A stretch of DNA of 64,000 bases. Source: Laspinema palackyanum D2c (GTDB lineage: Bacteria; Cyanobacteriota; Cyanobacteriia; Cyanobacteriales; Laspinemataceae). Below the pieces are notes generated by a model that was not told where the DNA came from, made no database searches, and worked only from the letters and a program-made list of their open reading frames with translations. The stretch covers positions 248,001 through 312,000 of the forward strand of contig NZ_JAMXFD010000005.1 of assembly GCF_025370875.1 (NCBI RefSeq), given 5' to 3'. How positions within the stretch are numbered: position 1 is the first letter of the stretch; each line of letters begins with the position of its first letter. This document shows positions 44,208 to 54,800 of the stretch, piece by piece. The position numbers were made by a program, and so were the translations under genes.

Positions 44208-45789
44208 ACCCCAACAATTAAACCCGGAACATCCCCCTTTTGACCCCTTAAAGGTCCGGCAGACCATTCTCAAGCTAATTCCCCCAAAAACCGGCCCGGA
44301 AGTCGGGGAATTTTGCTTAGACCCTTCGGCGATCGCCGCCTGGGAGAAACTGATTGCGAAAGTAGCCGAAATGCGGCGACCCGAAGTTGTCCACCGCTTT
44401 GACTATCCCCCAACTCCGGAAATCCTCACCCCCTACCTCCTCCCAGAAGCTTGTCAGGTCCTCGATTCCTTTAAACAAGCGACGGTTCTCACCCCAGAAC
44501 CCAACCCCGACCCAAACACAGCCCCAAAATCCCGGTTTATCCCCCTAGAAGACTGGATTCCCGAACTTCTCTGGTATGCCGTCCGCAGTTCCGAAGCGGT
44601 GATGCGACTGATTAGCGGGATTCCGGCGAATATGTTCCAACCAGAACAGGGATGGGACGGGGGAATGGTGCGACTGGTGCTCGGATTACGGGGAAAGAGT
44701 GGGGATTGCCCCTGGTTTTTTGACCTCGCCAGCGATCGCCCTTGTCCCTACCCTGGCGAATTAGTCCCCCTCGACCCCGAAACCACCCGGATTCAGTCCG
44801 ATGCTGTTGCCTCCTTGCGTGAGTCCCTGAGACTGGGGGACTTCCTCTCCCAACTCCGCCAACAACTGCACCTCACCACCCCAGAACTCGCCCGCTTCCT
44901 CCAACCCACTCCAGTAGAATTCCTCCAACCCGGGAGTCCCTGGCAGGTGGGCGAGATGCAACTCACCTTAGAGTTGGCATTTGTCAGGGATCCAGAACTG
45001 GAGTTCTTCTCGGAACCCTTTTCAGACCCGGATCACCCCACCTCTGCGAAAATTCGCCCCTGTCAACCCCTGGTAGACTATCCAGATTCCTCCAAAACTC
45101 CCGGGACTTCTGATGGGGGAATTGCTGCTGCGGTCCTTCCCCTCCTCTGGGACTGGCAAGAAAAGAGTCATGGTATCCCTGGAAGTAACAACGGAGGGGA
45201 GGGGTCGGAATTGATTCCCTTATTCGTGGCGATCGCCAGTCGTCTCGTGGATACCAAACCGTCTCATCCCGTTATCCCACCCCCTCCGGCAGAGATTTCC
45301 ATCGATGAATTAGCCTCTCAACTGTTATGGAAGATGCTAGGGTCAGGTTTAGAGGTCATGCAATGGATGGCAGGAGTCCAAACCCGCATCCTCCAACCGG
45401 AACGAGACTGGGAAACGGGAATGGGACGACTGGTGGGAATTTTGACCGTGGAAACCCCGAAGTTCTCGTGGGTAATCGATATTGCTACCGGACAGACTCC
45501 CAGTCCGATCACACCGTTGGCCCCAGGGACGGTGATTCAATCGGACCGGAGTGGGTGGTATTCTGAAGCGATCGCCCTGGAACAGTTATCCGCCCGATTC
45601 TGGGCCGGGTTTTCCGGGGTCTCGTTGCCTTCCACTAAAGGGAACACTAGCGTTGATCCCGTAGAAACCCTGGTGACAGCTTTGTTAGACCCGGAGGATA
45701 CTTTAGCCGTAGAAATCTGCTCATCCCAGCAACACTGGCAATCTGGGTGGGCGCAGTTATCCTTGGCGATCGAATTTATTCCCAGTTAA
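44200..45789 (+). CDS. Hypothetical protein with an internal duplication
   Basis: 529 residues from the ATG at 44200 (RBS GGAAGGAAA), overlapping the kinase stop; an ATG at 44185 is also in frame. It has two related halves: LLWYAVRSSEAVMRLISGIP...MFQPEQGWDGGMVRLVLGL and SQLLWKMLGSGLEVMQWMAG...ILQPERDWETGMGRLVGIL share spacing and key residues, each followed by (F/W)..DIA or DLAS and IQSD. So it arose by duplication of a domain of about 230 residues. I do not recognise the family. Genes on both sides are 3-8 bases away, so the protein works with the kinase and/or GvpL/F-like protein. Confidence 0.8.
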   Translation: MSKPQQLNPEHPPFDPLKVRQTILKLIPPKTGPEVGEFCLDPSAIAAWEKLIAKVAEMRRPEVVHRFDYPPTPEILTPYLLPEACQVLDSFKQATVLTPEPNPDPNTAPKSRFIPLEDWIPELLWYAVRSSEAVMRLISGIPANMFQPEQGWDGGMVRLVLGLRGKSGDCPWFFDLASDRPCPYPGELVPLDPETTRIQSDAVASLRESLRLGDFLSQLRQQLHLTTPELARFLQPTPVEFLQPGSPWQVGEMQLTLELAFVRDPELEFFSEPFSDPDHPTSAKIRPCQPLVDYPDSSKTPGTSDGGIAAAVLPLLWDWQEKSHGIPGSNNGGEGSELIPLFVAIASRLVDTKPSHPVIPPPPAEISIDELASQLLWKMLGSGLEVMQWMAGVQTRILQPERDWETGMGRLVGILTVETPKFSWVIDIATGQTPSPITPLAPGTVIQSDRSGWYSEAIALEQLSARFWAGFSGVSLPSTKGNTSVDPVETLVTALLDPEDTLAVEICSSQQHWQSGWAQLSLAIEFIPS

Positions 45790-45792
45790 CCG

Positions 45793-46467
45793 ATGGAAGT
45801 TTACACTTACGCTTTTTTAAAAACACCCCCGGTTGAGTTAGAACTCCCCCTCGGAATTGGCCAATTGGTGCAACTGGTTCCCGGGAAGGAGATCTGTGCT
45901 GTGGTGGAACTTGATGTGGATATTAACCGCTTGCAAGGGGATGATGCGCTGTTGGTTCAGGCGATCGTCGCCCACGATCGCACCCTAGGAGAATTGTTTC
46001 AGCAACAGTGCCTGTTACCCCTGCGATTTGGGACCCTATTTCGGTCTCTCCAGGCGCTACAAGAGCATTTAGTTACTCGGGAAGCGGAATATTTAGAGAA
46101 ACTCGATCGCTTTGTTGGTCAAGGGGAGTACATTTTAAAATGCTTTAAGCGTCCTGAACCCGAGTTTGAGATTTCCACTGAGGTGCGTGGCAAAGCCTAT
46201 TTACTGGCGAAAAAACAGCGCTATCAGGCTACCCAAGCCTTTCATAATGAGCAATCCGCCCAGTGGGACTGGATTCGCGGCCAAGTGGCGCAATGGTATC
46301 CCCAGGCGATCGCCTCGGACCTGGAGGATCAAAGCCATCGGATTTTTCTGTTAGTTCATAAGCAGGAAGAAGCTTTACTCTATGAACGATTCCAAGAGTG
46401 GCAGCAAACCTGTTCCGCTTGGGAGTTACAGTTGGGGGATGCCCTCCCGCCTTATCATTTCGTCTAA
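45793..46467 (+). CDS. Gas vesicle protein GvpL/GvpF family
   Basis: 224 residues of the GvpL/GvpF family: the N-terminal YTYAFLKTPP, the conserved LLPLRFGTLFRS block near 76-87, AYLLAKKQRYQ near 135, and the C-terminal LRLGDALPPY-like GDALPPYHFV. In true gas vesicle gene clusters F and L are accessory assembly proteins next to gvpA/N/J/K. None of these is present here; the gene follows the kinase and the two-repeat protein with a three-base gap. It is thus an orphan GvpL/F, possibly recruited for a signalling or regulatory role, or the rest of the cluster lies elsewhere. Confidence 0.9.
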   Translation: MEVYTYAFLKTPPVELELPLGIGQLVQLVPGKEICAVVELDVDINRLQGDDALLVQAIVAHDRTLGELFQQQCLLPLRFGTLFRSLQALQEHLVTREAEYLEKLDRFVGQGEYILKCFKRPEPEFEISTEVRGKAYLLAKKQRYQATQAFHNEQSAQWDWIRGQVAQWYPQAIASDLEDQSHRIFLLVHKQEEALLYERFQEWQQTCSAWELQLGDALPPYHFV

Positions 46468-46756
46468 GGGAACTCCAAAAAATAAAACCCGCAAAACGTT
46501 CAACGTCCCCCCTTGACGGGGTTTCTTCAAAGATGACTCAATCAAGGAGTCACTACAAACCTTTATATGATTTATATTTTGCAATCCCCTAAGAGGCTGC
46601 TGGCACCTGTGAGCCCCCGCTAGTTACCCCCTCTCAGCAGATTTACGGAAATATTAAAAATTACATCAATTCCTTGCCGGAAAGGGCTGCGATCGATAAC
46701 ACTAGACATAGAAAAGCCATAAAAATTGGGCCTGGGTTCAGGACGAGGGGGATGCC

Positions 46757-47269
46757 ATGCAAGCTATCAATTCAAAATTACAAGAACTGATTAACGACAA
46801 CGAGGGGCAGTATCTGAGTTCCGGGGATTTGCAAGGGATGAAACGATATCTGCAAACCTTTGGAGAACGGGTGAAAACCTACGAAATGTTGCGAGAGAAG
46901 GGAGACCTGCTGGTTCGTCATGCTTTGAAAAAGTTTATGTCCCTGCATCCAGACATTATGCAGAAGCACGGACAGCGCTGCTATTACGATATGACTCAGG
47001 TGATGCGATACAGTGCCTTAGCGATTCTCAAAGATGACCCGCGCTTTTTTAATGATTCCTTGGTGTTGTGGCAATGTAATATTTTGACGGCCTATCAGAG
47101 ACAAAATTCCTGTGGGGTAGCCTATCGTTGTTTGAAAGAAACGACTCATGCTCATTTACCCAGTAGTGCGAATCAGTACCTTGATCCGTATATTAATCGG
47201 ATGATTGAGGCCTTAGATATTCCCCCGAAACTGATGGCCAATGTGCAGAAAGCGGCGATCGCCAACTAG
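46757..47269 (+). CDS. Orphan phycobiliprotein-like protein
   Basis: 170 residues of the phycobilisome globin-like family (alpha/beta allophycocyanin-like). The chromophore region reads RCYYDMTQVMRYSALAILKDD, in which the Cys two before-Asp spacing (C-x-x-D-M) corresponds to the bilin-attaching Cys84 region, so it may bind a bilin. The N-terminus ELINDNEGQYLSSGDLQ and C-terminal HLPSSANQYLDPYINRMIEAL also fit. It is more diverged than structural phycobiliproteins and has an extra CGVAYRC pair. It lies upstream of a phycobilisome-linker-like gene, far from any core phycobilisome genes in this window. Confidence 0.85.
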   Translation: MQAINSKLQELINDNEGQYLSSGDLQGMKRYLQTFGERVKTYEMLREKGDLLVRHALKKFMSLHPDIMQKHGQRCYYDMTQVMRYSALAILKDDPRFFNDSLVLWQCNILTAYQRQNSCGVAYRCLKETTHAHLPSSANQYLDPYINRMIEALDIPPKLMANVQKAAIAN

Positions 47270-47395
47270 CATTTCCCCAGGGATATCTGAAGCCAAGGGA
47301 CTAGAGACCCAGTTTCAGTGAGCCAGAAACCGCCTCAGTCCTCAATATATCGGGACAATTATACCAATCGGTTTATCCAAATAGAGGAGCAGACC

Positions 47396-47989
47396 ATGAG
47401 CTTACAAGAGCCAGTGACGATGAAGCAGAAAGCCTCCGTTGAAGAACGAGAAGGGGTGCTGCGACAAATTTATCATCAAGTCTTGGAACGGCAACCTTAT
47501 CAGTTTGAACGGAAAAAGTTAGGGGGATTAGAGAAAGAATTTATCAAGGGAAAAATTGGAATTCGGCATTTTTTGAAGAGTATTGCCGTCTCTTCAATTT
47601 ATTTGGAAAGTTTCTATGAGAAAAGTTCCAACGTCAAGTTTATTGAGAATGCGTTTAAGCATTTTTTAGGCCGATCGCCCCATGATGAAGCGGAAATCCG
47701 TGAATGCGATTGGTTACTGGTTGAACATGGTGTGGGGGCAATGGTATCGGCCTTGATTGACTCGGAAGAGTATCGCAAGGTTTATGGGTCCTTGACCGTT
47801 CCCTATTGGCATCCCCATCGCTATGAATCACCGAATGATTATTTAGAAAACCGTTGGTTAGGACGGGAACACGCGGGCGATCGCGGATGGGCGATTCCCA
47901 CCCTGTATTGGCATGAACTCCATCTCGATTGCACCGGAGGCACTTGTCGGCCCTCTTGGGCCCCCTCCTCACGAGTCCGGGAATCTTGA
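47396..47989 (+). CDS. Phycobilisome linker-domain protein
   Basis: 197 residues from the ATG at 47396, which has GAGGAG six bases upstream (open frame extends to 47318). The PBS linker domain (PF00427 type) is clear: REGVLRQIYHQVLERQPYQF, LEKEFIKGKIGIRHFLKSIA, SSIYLESFY and the second half FKHFLGRSPHDEAEI...ALIDSEEYRKVYG. One linker domain only, followed by about 60 residues that look unrelated to known linkers (HPHRYESPNDYLENRW). Classical rod linkers are about 270-290 residues. With the phycobiliprotein-like gene it forms an orphan pair. Confidence 0.88.
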   Translation: MSLQEPVTMKQKASVEEREGVLRQIYHQVLERQPYQFERKKLGGLEKEFIKGKIGIRHFLKSIAVSSIYLESFYEKSSNVKFIENAFKHFLGRSPHDEAEIRECDWLLVEHGVGAMVSALIDSEEYRKVYGSLTVPYWHPHRYESPNDYLENRWLGREHAGDRGWAIPTLYWHELHLDCTGGTCRPSWAPSSRVRES

Positions 47990-48844
47990 ATCTGGAGTCT
48001 GATGTCAGCTATTCTGCAAAGGGGTGCGAGTTTTCGCACCCCTTTGTGATCCAGGCAGGGTGGCGATCGCCCCGTTTGATCCAGGAACCCCTCAAAATTA
48101 GCCCCCTTCTGGCCAAGATTTCACCCGGGTTCTAGCACAGTCACAAAATTACCTTTAAAATCAGTGAGCAGGTGGGGGTGGTAACCGCTACCCTGTGCTT
48201 AGGGTTGTAACCGAGGCCAACTATCAGGTTAGTCTACATTCAAAGCGCGAGCGGAAAGCGGCTGTGTCAAAATGCTTTCCCTTGCCCATTCCATGCCTCC
48301 CTTCCAAGCGATAAAACATTGAATCCGTGGCAAGTGAAGGGGACGCCCTCATCCTCACCCTTGCTTTCCCCCACTGGAGTCCAGCAACGGGGGACTAAAA
48401 GCTCTCGAAGGCGTCTTATCATAAACAATAGAGATTCTTATGACACCGATGGATTAATCCACATTTTGAGGGCAAAGAGGTGCAGCTTCTACAGTGGTTT
48501 TCTCAGGATTGATGTTCTCTACGCCTGGGTAAATGACGCCGGATTGTTTCGCTCAGGTCAAAAGAACCCGTTTGGGTCCGATTCAGCGGTGAGCCTCCAT
48601 AACGATGGCCCTGGGGTGGGGCGCGATGATTCAATGAGGAGAGTCGGTATCAATGGGGTGTCACCAAACATCCCCTGTGAAGAAACAAAATCCAAACCGG
48701 GCAAATCAAGGGTCTACCTCCGCCGATTGTCTCAGTTGTTATTGAGCCGTAAAGGGGGGTAAGTCCGTGACAACAACCCACCGTTGAACTGGGGATCAAA
48801 CCTTTTTCATTCTAACGCCTACCTATCGACTATTGTTGAGACTC
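47990..48844. other. Long non-coding stretch before the giant sensor gene
   Basis: About 850 bases, beginning with the hairpin at 48017. A plus-strand open frame at 48319-48762 is Ser/Arg-rich without an RBS and I do not call it. Nothing else recognised. Confidence 0.45.
48017..48046 (+). terminator. Terminator hairpin after the linker gene
   Basis: Perfect 13-base arms (CAAAGGGGTGCGA / TCGCACCCCTTTG) around GTTT. No long U tract after it, but the stem is strong. Confidence 0.6.
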
Positions 48845-51800
48845 ATGACGATCTCGCTTAAAGGCTACACCATCATTGAAAAAATTTACGAAGGTGTCAA
48901 CACCATTGTTTATCGAGCTCAACGAGAACTCGACGACCAACGAGTGATCCTCAAACTGCTCAAAGCCGAGTACCCCACTCCGGAGGAACTGGCTAAACTT
49001 CACCATGAATATGAAATTACGCGAAATTTGAACAGTTCTGGGATCATCAAGGTGTATGCCTTGGAAACCTTTGAATATAATCAGCTTGCCCTCGTCCTAG
49101 AGGATATGGGCGGGGTTTCTCTCAAACACTATTTGACGGGAATTCGGTTAAATTTAAAAGAATTTTTACAGATTGCCATCCAACTGACGGAAATTTTAGG
49201 GGAAATTCATAACGCCCATATTATTCATCGCGATCTTCATCCTTTAAATATTATTATTCAGGGAAAAACCCAGCAAGTCAAAATTACAGATTTTAGTATT
49301 TCCATCGGACAAAAGGGCATCAATCCCGGGGCGATCGAGGGAACCTTGCCCTATATGTCCCCGGAGCAAACGGGGCGGATGAATCGTGAACTGGATTATC
49401 GGTCCGACTTTTATTCTCTTGGGGTGACCTTTTATGAAATGCTCCTGGGGGAACTGCCCTTTAAAGGGACAGACCCGATGGAAATTGTCCATGCCCATTT
49501 AGCCAAAAATCCCCGTCCCCTCACGGAAGTTAAACCAGAAATTCCCCGGGTAGTTTCTAATATCGTGATGAAACTGTTGGCAAAAAATCCGGAAGACCGC
49601 TATCAAAGTGCTTATGGACTCAAAGGGGATCTGGTCACCTGTTTGACGCAACTGAACGAAACGGGCAAAATCGCGAAATTCGCCCTAGGGACGGCGGATT
49701 TATCCGGGGAACTGCTCGTTTCTGAAAAACTCTATGGGCGCGATCGCGAACTGGCGCTTCTCCAAGAAGCCTACTGGAGAATCCGCCGCCAAGCGCCGGT
49801 CATTTCCGCCATTTCAGGACCGGACAAAACCGGCGAACTCCCCTCCTCATCCTGTGAAATTGTTCTAATTTCCGGCTATTCCGGGGTGGGAAAATCGGCC
49901 CTACTTCAGGCGATGCCCCAACCCCTGAACCGACAAACCGGCTATTTTATTTCGGGCAAATTTGAGCGGTATAGAAGCAATATCCCCTACGGGGGACTGA
50001 TTGAAGCCTTCGAGCAATTAATTCGCTTGATTTTAAGCGAAAGTGAAGACCGCATTACCGCATGGCGAGAGCAAATTTTATTGCAACTGGGCCAAAATGG
50101 TCAAGTCATTATTGACCTGATTCCGGAGGTGGAACTGATTATTGGCAAACAGCCCCCGGTCCCGGTTCTACCCCCTTCAGAATCCCAGAATCGCTTAAGT
50201 GTTGTCTTTCAAAAATTCCTGAGCGTTTTTACGACTCAAGACCATCCTCTGGTGCTATTTTTAGATGATTTACATTGGGCGGATGCGGCATCGATGACCC
50301 TGTTACAGGCGATCGTCAGTGCATCCGATCGCCAATGTTTGTTACTCATTGGTGCCTATCCCGAAAACGAAATCGATAGCCCTCGCCATCCGTTACTCCA
50401 AATGATTCGGCGGTTTCAACAGTCCGGAGTGCGGATAACGCCGATCGCCCTGGAACCTTTAAATATCGAATGTCTTAACCAACTGATTGCCGATACCCTC
50501 AGCTGTCCCACGGTGCGATCGCGACCCCTAGCAGAACTCGTTTACCAGAAAACTCATGGCAATCCTTTTTTCGTAAGGATGCTGCTCAAGTCCCTCATCC
50601 AAGATAATCTACTGGTTTGTAACCTCAGTGCAGGGCGTTGGGAGTGGGATCTCCCCCGAATTGAGCAACTTTCCATCACGGATAATGTGGTGGATTTAAT
50701 GGTCAACAAAATTCAACAGCTTCCTGAATCTACCCAAAATGCCTTACAAGTTGCCGCTTGTATCGGGAATATATTTTATATTGATATTCTAGCCCTCGTC
50801 AATGAAAAATCCCTCTCCGCTACCGCTACAGACCTCCAGGAAGCGGTACAGCAAGGGTTAATTTTACCCATCGCCAATACTTATAAAATCCCCTTAATTT
50901 TTGGCCATGAGGAACCCGTTGCCTTGCCGGTAGATAACTTAGTGGTCGCCTATCAGTTCTTGCACGATCGCGTGGCCCAGGTCGCCTATTCTCTGATTTC
51001 TGAGGAGCGGAAACAACAGGTTCACCTCAAAGTTGGAAAACTCCTCCTCAAACATTGCACCGCCGAAGAACGGGAAGAAAAATTATTCGAGATTGTCAAT
51101 CATTTGAACATTGGCTTGAGTTTAATTGCCTCTCAGTCGGAAAACAGTAAAATCGCTCACCTCAATTTCCTAGCCGGTCAAAAAGCCAAGACGACAATGG
51201 CTTATGAAAATGCGGTTAAATATCTATCCAAATCCCTTCAGTTACTCCCCGAAGATACCTGGATTTCCCGCTATGAGTTCACCTTAAATCTCTACAATGA
51301 ATTAATTGAAGCCGAATATTTAGTTGCCAATTACGCCCGAGCCAACCACCTGGCCCAGGATGCTCTCAAAAATACCCGAACCTTATTAGAAAAGATTGAT
51401 ATCTACGAAAAGAAAATTCAATCTTATGTGTCTCAGAATCAAATGGAGAAGGCTATCAATACCGGGGGGATGGTCCTGCAACTGCTGGGAATCACCCTGC
51501 CGAAACAGCCGAATCAATTCCATCGGATTTGGGGAGCAATCCGCACCAAATGGATTCTCAAAAACAAGACCCTTGAAGATTTAGCGGCGTTGCCACATAT
51601 CAGCAATCCGCAACAGTTGGCTGCCATGAGAATTTTAGTCGCTATGACCCCAGCAGCTTATGTCTCTTCAGTCAATATGCTGCATCTGGTAGTCTACACC
51701 ATGATAGACCTCTGTGTAAAACATGGAAATTCTGTGCTTTCTGCCTTTGCCTACGGGTTTTATGGGGTGCTGTTGTATGGTTCTTGGTCGGATATTAAGG

Positions 51801-54800
51801 GAGGCGATCGCAGTGGTGAACTCGCCTTACGACTGCTAGAGCAATTTGACGATAAAACCATGAAAGCGAAGGTGGGAGATTTAGTCTATGCCCATATCAA
51901 ACACGCCAAAATTTCCCTTCAGGATACCATCGACCCCTTAAAAAATGCCTTTAATGCGGGCTTAGAAACCGGGGATATCGAATGGGCGGGACACGCGGCC
52001 CTGCATTATTGCAATCATAATTTATTTCGGGGAGAACCCCTAGAGGCAGTGGCTGCCGAGTCTGACCATTATATTGCTTGGATGGTCCAACTCAAACTAG
52101 ATTTTCATGTCCATTATGCGCGGATTTGGCGACAATTCATACTCAACTTACAAGGAGAATTACCCAATCCCTGCCTCTTGAGTGGAGAGAGCTTTGAGGA
52201 AGAAACCCTGCTCCCCACCTTGATTGAATCCAACAATACCATGTCAGTGTTTGCGGCCTATCTGGCCAAAACTATCTTATGTTATTTATTTGGAGAATAT
52301 GAACAGGCGGTTTATTATGCTGCCTTAGCGGAGAATTATCAACAGGGTGTGGTGGGATTGGTCAGTGTTAATGAACACAATTTTTACCAGTCTTTAGCCT
52401 TACTTGCTCTCTATCCCCAAGGGACACCCGTCCAGAAAATCAAAGCGTTGGCGCGGGTCCAACTAGCCCAACGCCAAATGAAGCGATGGGCTTTACACGC
52501 GCCACAAAACTATCGACATAAGTATGAATTGGTTGAGGCGGAAAAAGCCCGGGTTTTAGGACGAAAAGTGGCGGCGATGACCCATTACGATCGCGCCATC
52601 AAATCCGCCCGCAAATATGGCTACATTCATGAAGCGGCGATCGCCTGCGAACGGGCAGGAGAATTTTATCAGCAACTCAACCTCGATAAAATCACCTCCA
52701 CCTATATCACCGAAGCCTATTATGCCTATCTGCGCTGGGGGGCCACTCGCAAAGTCAGCGACCTCGATGCCGCCTATTCCCATTCCATCGCCCGGGGAAG
52801 TCTGGAGGGACAGGGGGGAGGGGGAGTCATGAGCACCACCACCACTATTTCCACCACCACTGGCTCTCATGCCGGTTTACTCGATTTAACCGCCTTTGTT
52901 AAAGCCTCCGCTGCCATTAATGGGGAAATTGTCCTGGATAATCTGCTCACAAAATTGATGAAAATTGTCATGGAAAATGCGGGAGCAGAGACCATCTCTT
53001 TAATCTTAGAAACCCAGAATAAACTTTATATTGAGGCCACCGGAACCACCCACGAAACTGAGGTGATGATCGGCCAACATATCCCGGTGGAAAACAGCAG
53101 TCGCCTACCCTTGACTATCATCAACTATGTCGCCCGGACTCAGGAATCCGTGGTGATTAAAGAGGCGATCGCCGAGGAACGCTTCATCCATGACCAATAT
53201 ATTATCGACTATCAACCCCAATCCATCCTTTGTGCGCCTATCGTTCATCAGGGCAAACTCATCGGCATTCTGTACTTAGAAAATAACATCACCACCGGGG
53301 CCTTTACCCCGGACCGCTTGGAAGTGCTCAAACTCCTCTCCTCCCAAGCAGCAATTTCGATTGAAAATGCCCGCCTCTATACCAACTTACTCACCTCATC
53401 GGAAGAGTTAGAAACCAAAAATCGGGCCTTGCAAGACCTCGATGACCTCAAAGATGAATTTCTCGCCAGTACCTCCCATGAACTCTGCACTCCCCTGAAT
53501 GGAATTATCGGCATTACCGAATCTATGTTAGATGGGGCCACCGGAGACCTCAGCGAGTTGCAACGGGCTAATCTGTCCCTCGTCGTCTCTAGTGGTCAAA
53601 CTCTGGCGCAATTGGTGCAGGATTTGCTCGACTTTTCCAAGCTCAAGCATAAAAATATCCAACTTGACCTTAAACCCTTGGGAATGCGGGAAATTACCAA
53701 TGTCGTCCTCACGATCTGTCAACCCTTAGTTGGAGGGAAATCCCTGCAACTGGTAAATGCCGTGGGGAAAGATGTTCCCTTGGTGGATGCCGATGAAAAC
53801 CGCGTCCAGCAGATTTTACATAATTTAGTCGGGAATGCCATCAAATATACAGATTCCGGGACCGTGGAAGTTTCGGCAACGGTGTTGTCGGGACAAGAAG
53901 GACTGATGACCGAAGACGAGGACGGAGACACAGAGGATGGGGGATGGAGTCGTGTGAGATATCCCCGTTCCATCCTCCAGGGCAAAGTGACTCGTCCGGC
54001 AATGAATCCGGAAACCGAACATTTATATTTAGCAATTACCGTATCGGATACGGGGATTGGGATTACCCAAAGTAAGTTAAGTCAGATTTTTGAACTGTTT
54101 GAGCAAAGGGATGGGACCTCACTCCGCGCTTATGGGTCTGTGGGGTTAGGATTGTCCATCGCCAAGCAACTGGTGGAACTCCATGAGGGGAAAATCTGGG
54201 TGGAGTCTGGAGTGGGAGAAGGGTCTCGGTTTACCTTTACCCTCCCCATCTCGGCGGACCAGGTTCAGACCCCAGAAATTCCCATGCCTGAACCCTCCGA
54301 ACCCGTTGTCAAGGAAGAAGAGATGGCAGCGATCGCCTTACCGATCGCCCCGGTGGAAGGGTGGCGGACCCGCAGTAATGGCGAGTTCCAAATTTTAATC
54401 GTGGATGATGAACCGATTAATTTACAAGTGCTGGTCAATCATTTATCTTTAGAAAATTATGCGATCGCCACGGCAAGTAATGGACCCGAAGCCTTAGCTG
54501 AACTAGAAAATGGCTTGCGACCCGATTTGATTTTGCTAGATGTGATGATGCCGAAAATGACCGGCTATGAAGTCTGTCAGCGGATTCGCGAAAAGTTCCC
54601 CGCTAATGAGTTACCTGTGGTGTTGTTAACCGCCCGAAATCAAGCCTCGGACATGATGGAAGCCTTTGGATCCGGGGCCAATGATTATCTGACTAAACCC
54701 ATCTCTAAAAATGAGCTGTTGGCGCGGATTAAAATGCACATCCAACTGTCTAAAATTAACTTGGCTTATGCCCGGTTTGTGCCGCGAGAGTTTATCCAGT

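Noticed and set aside
48319-48762. 147-codon open frame before the giant gene
   Set aside because: Composition is Ser/Arg-rich without structured segments and there is no RBS; conservation would be needed to support it.
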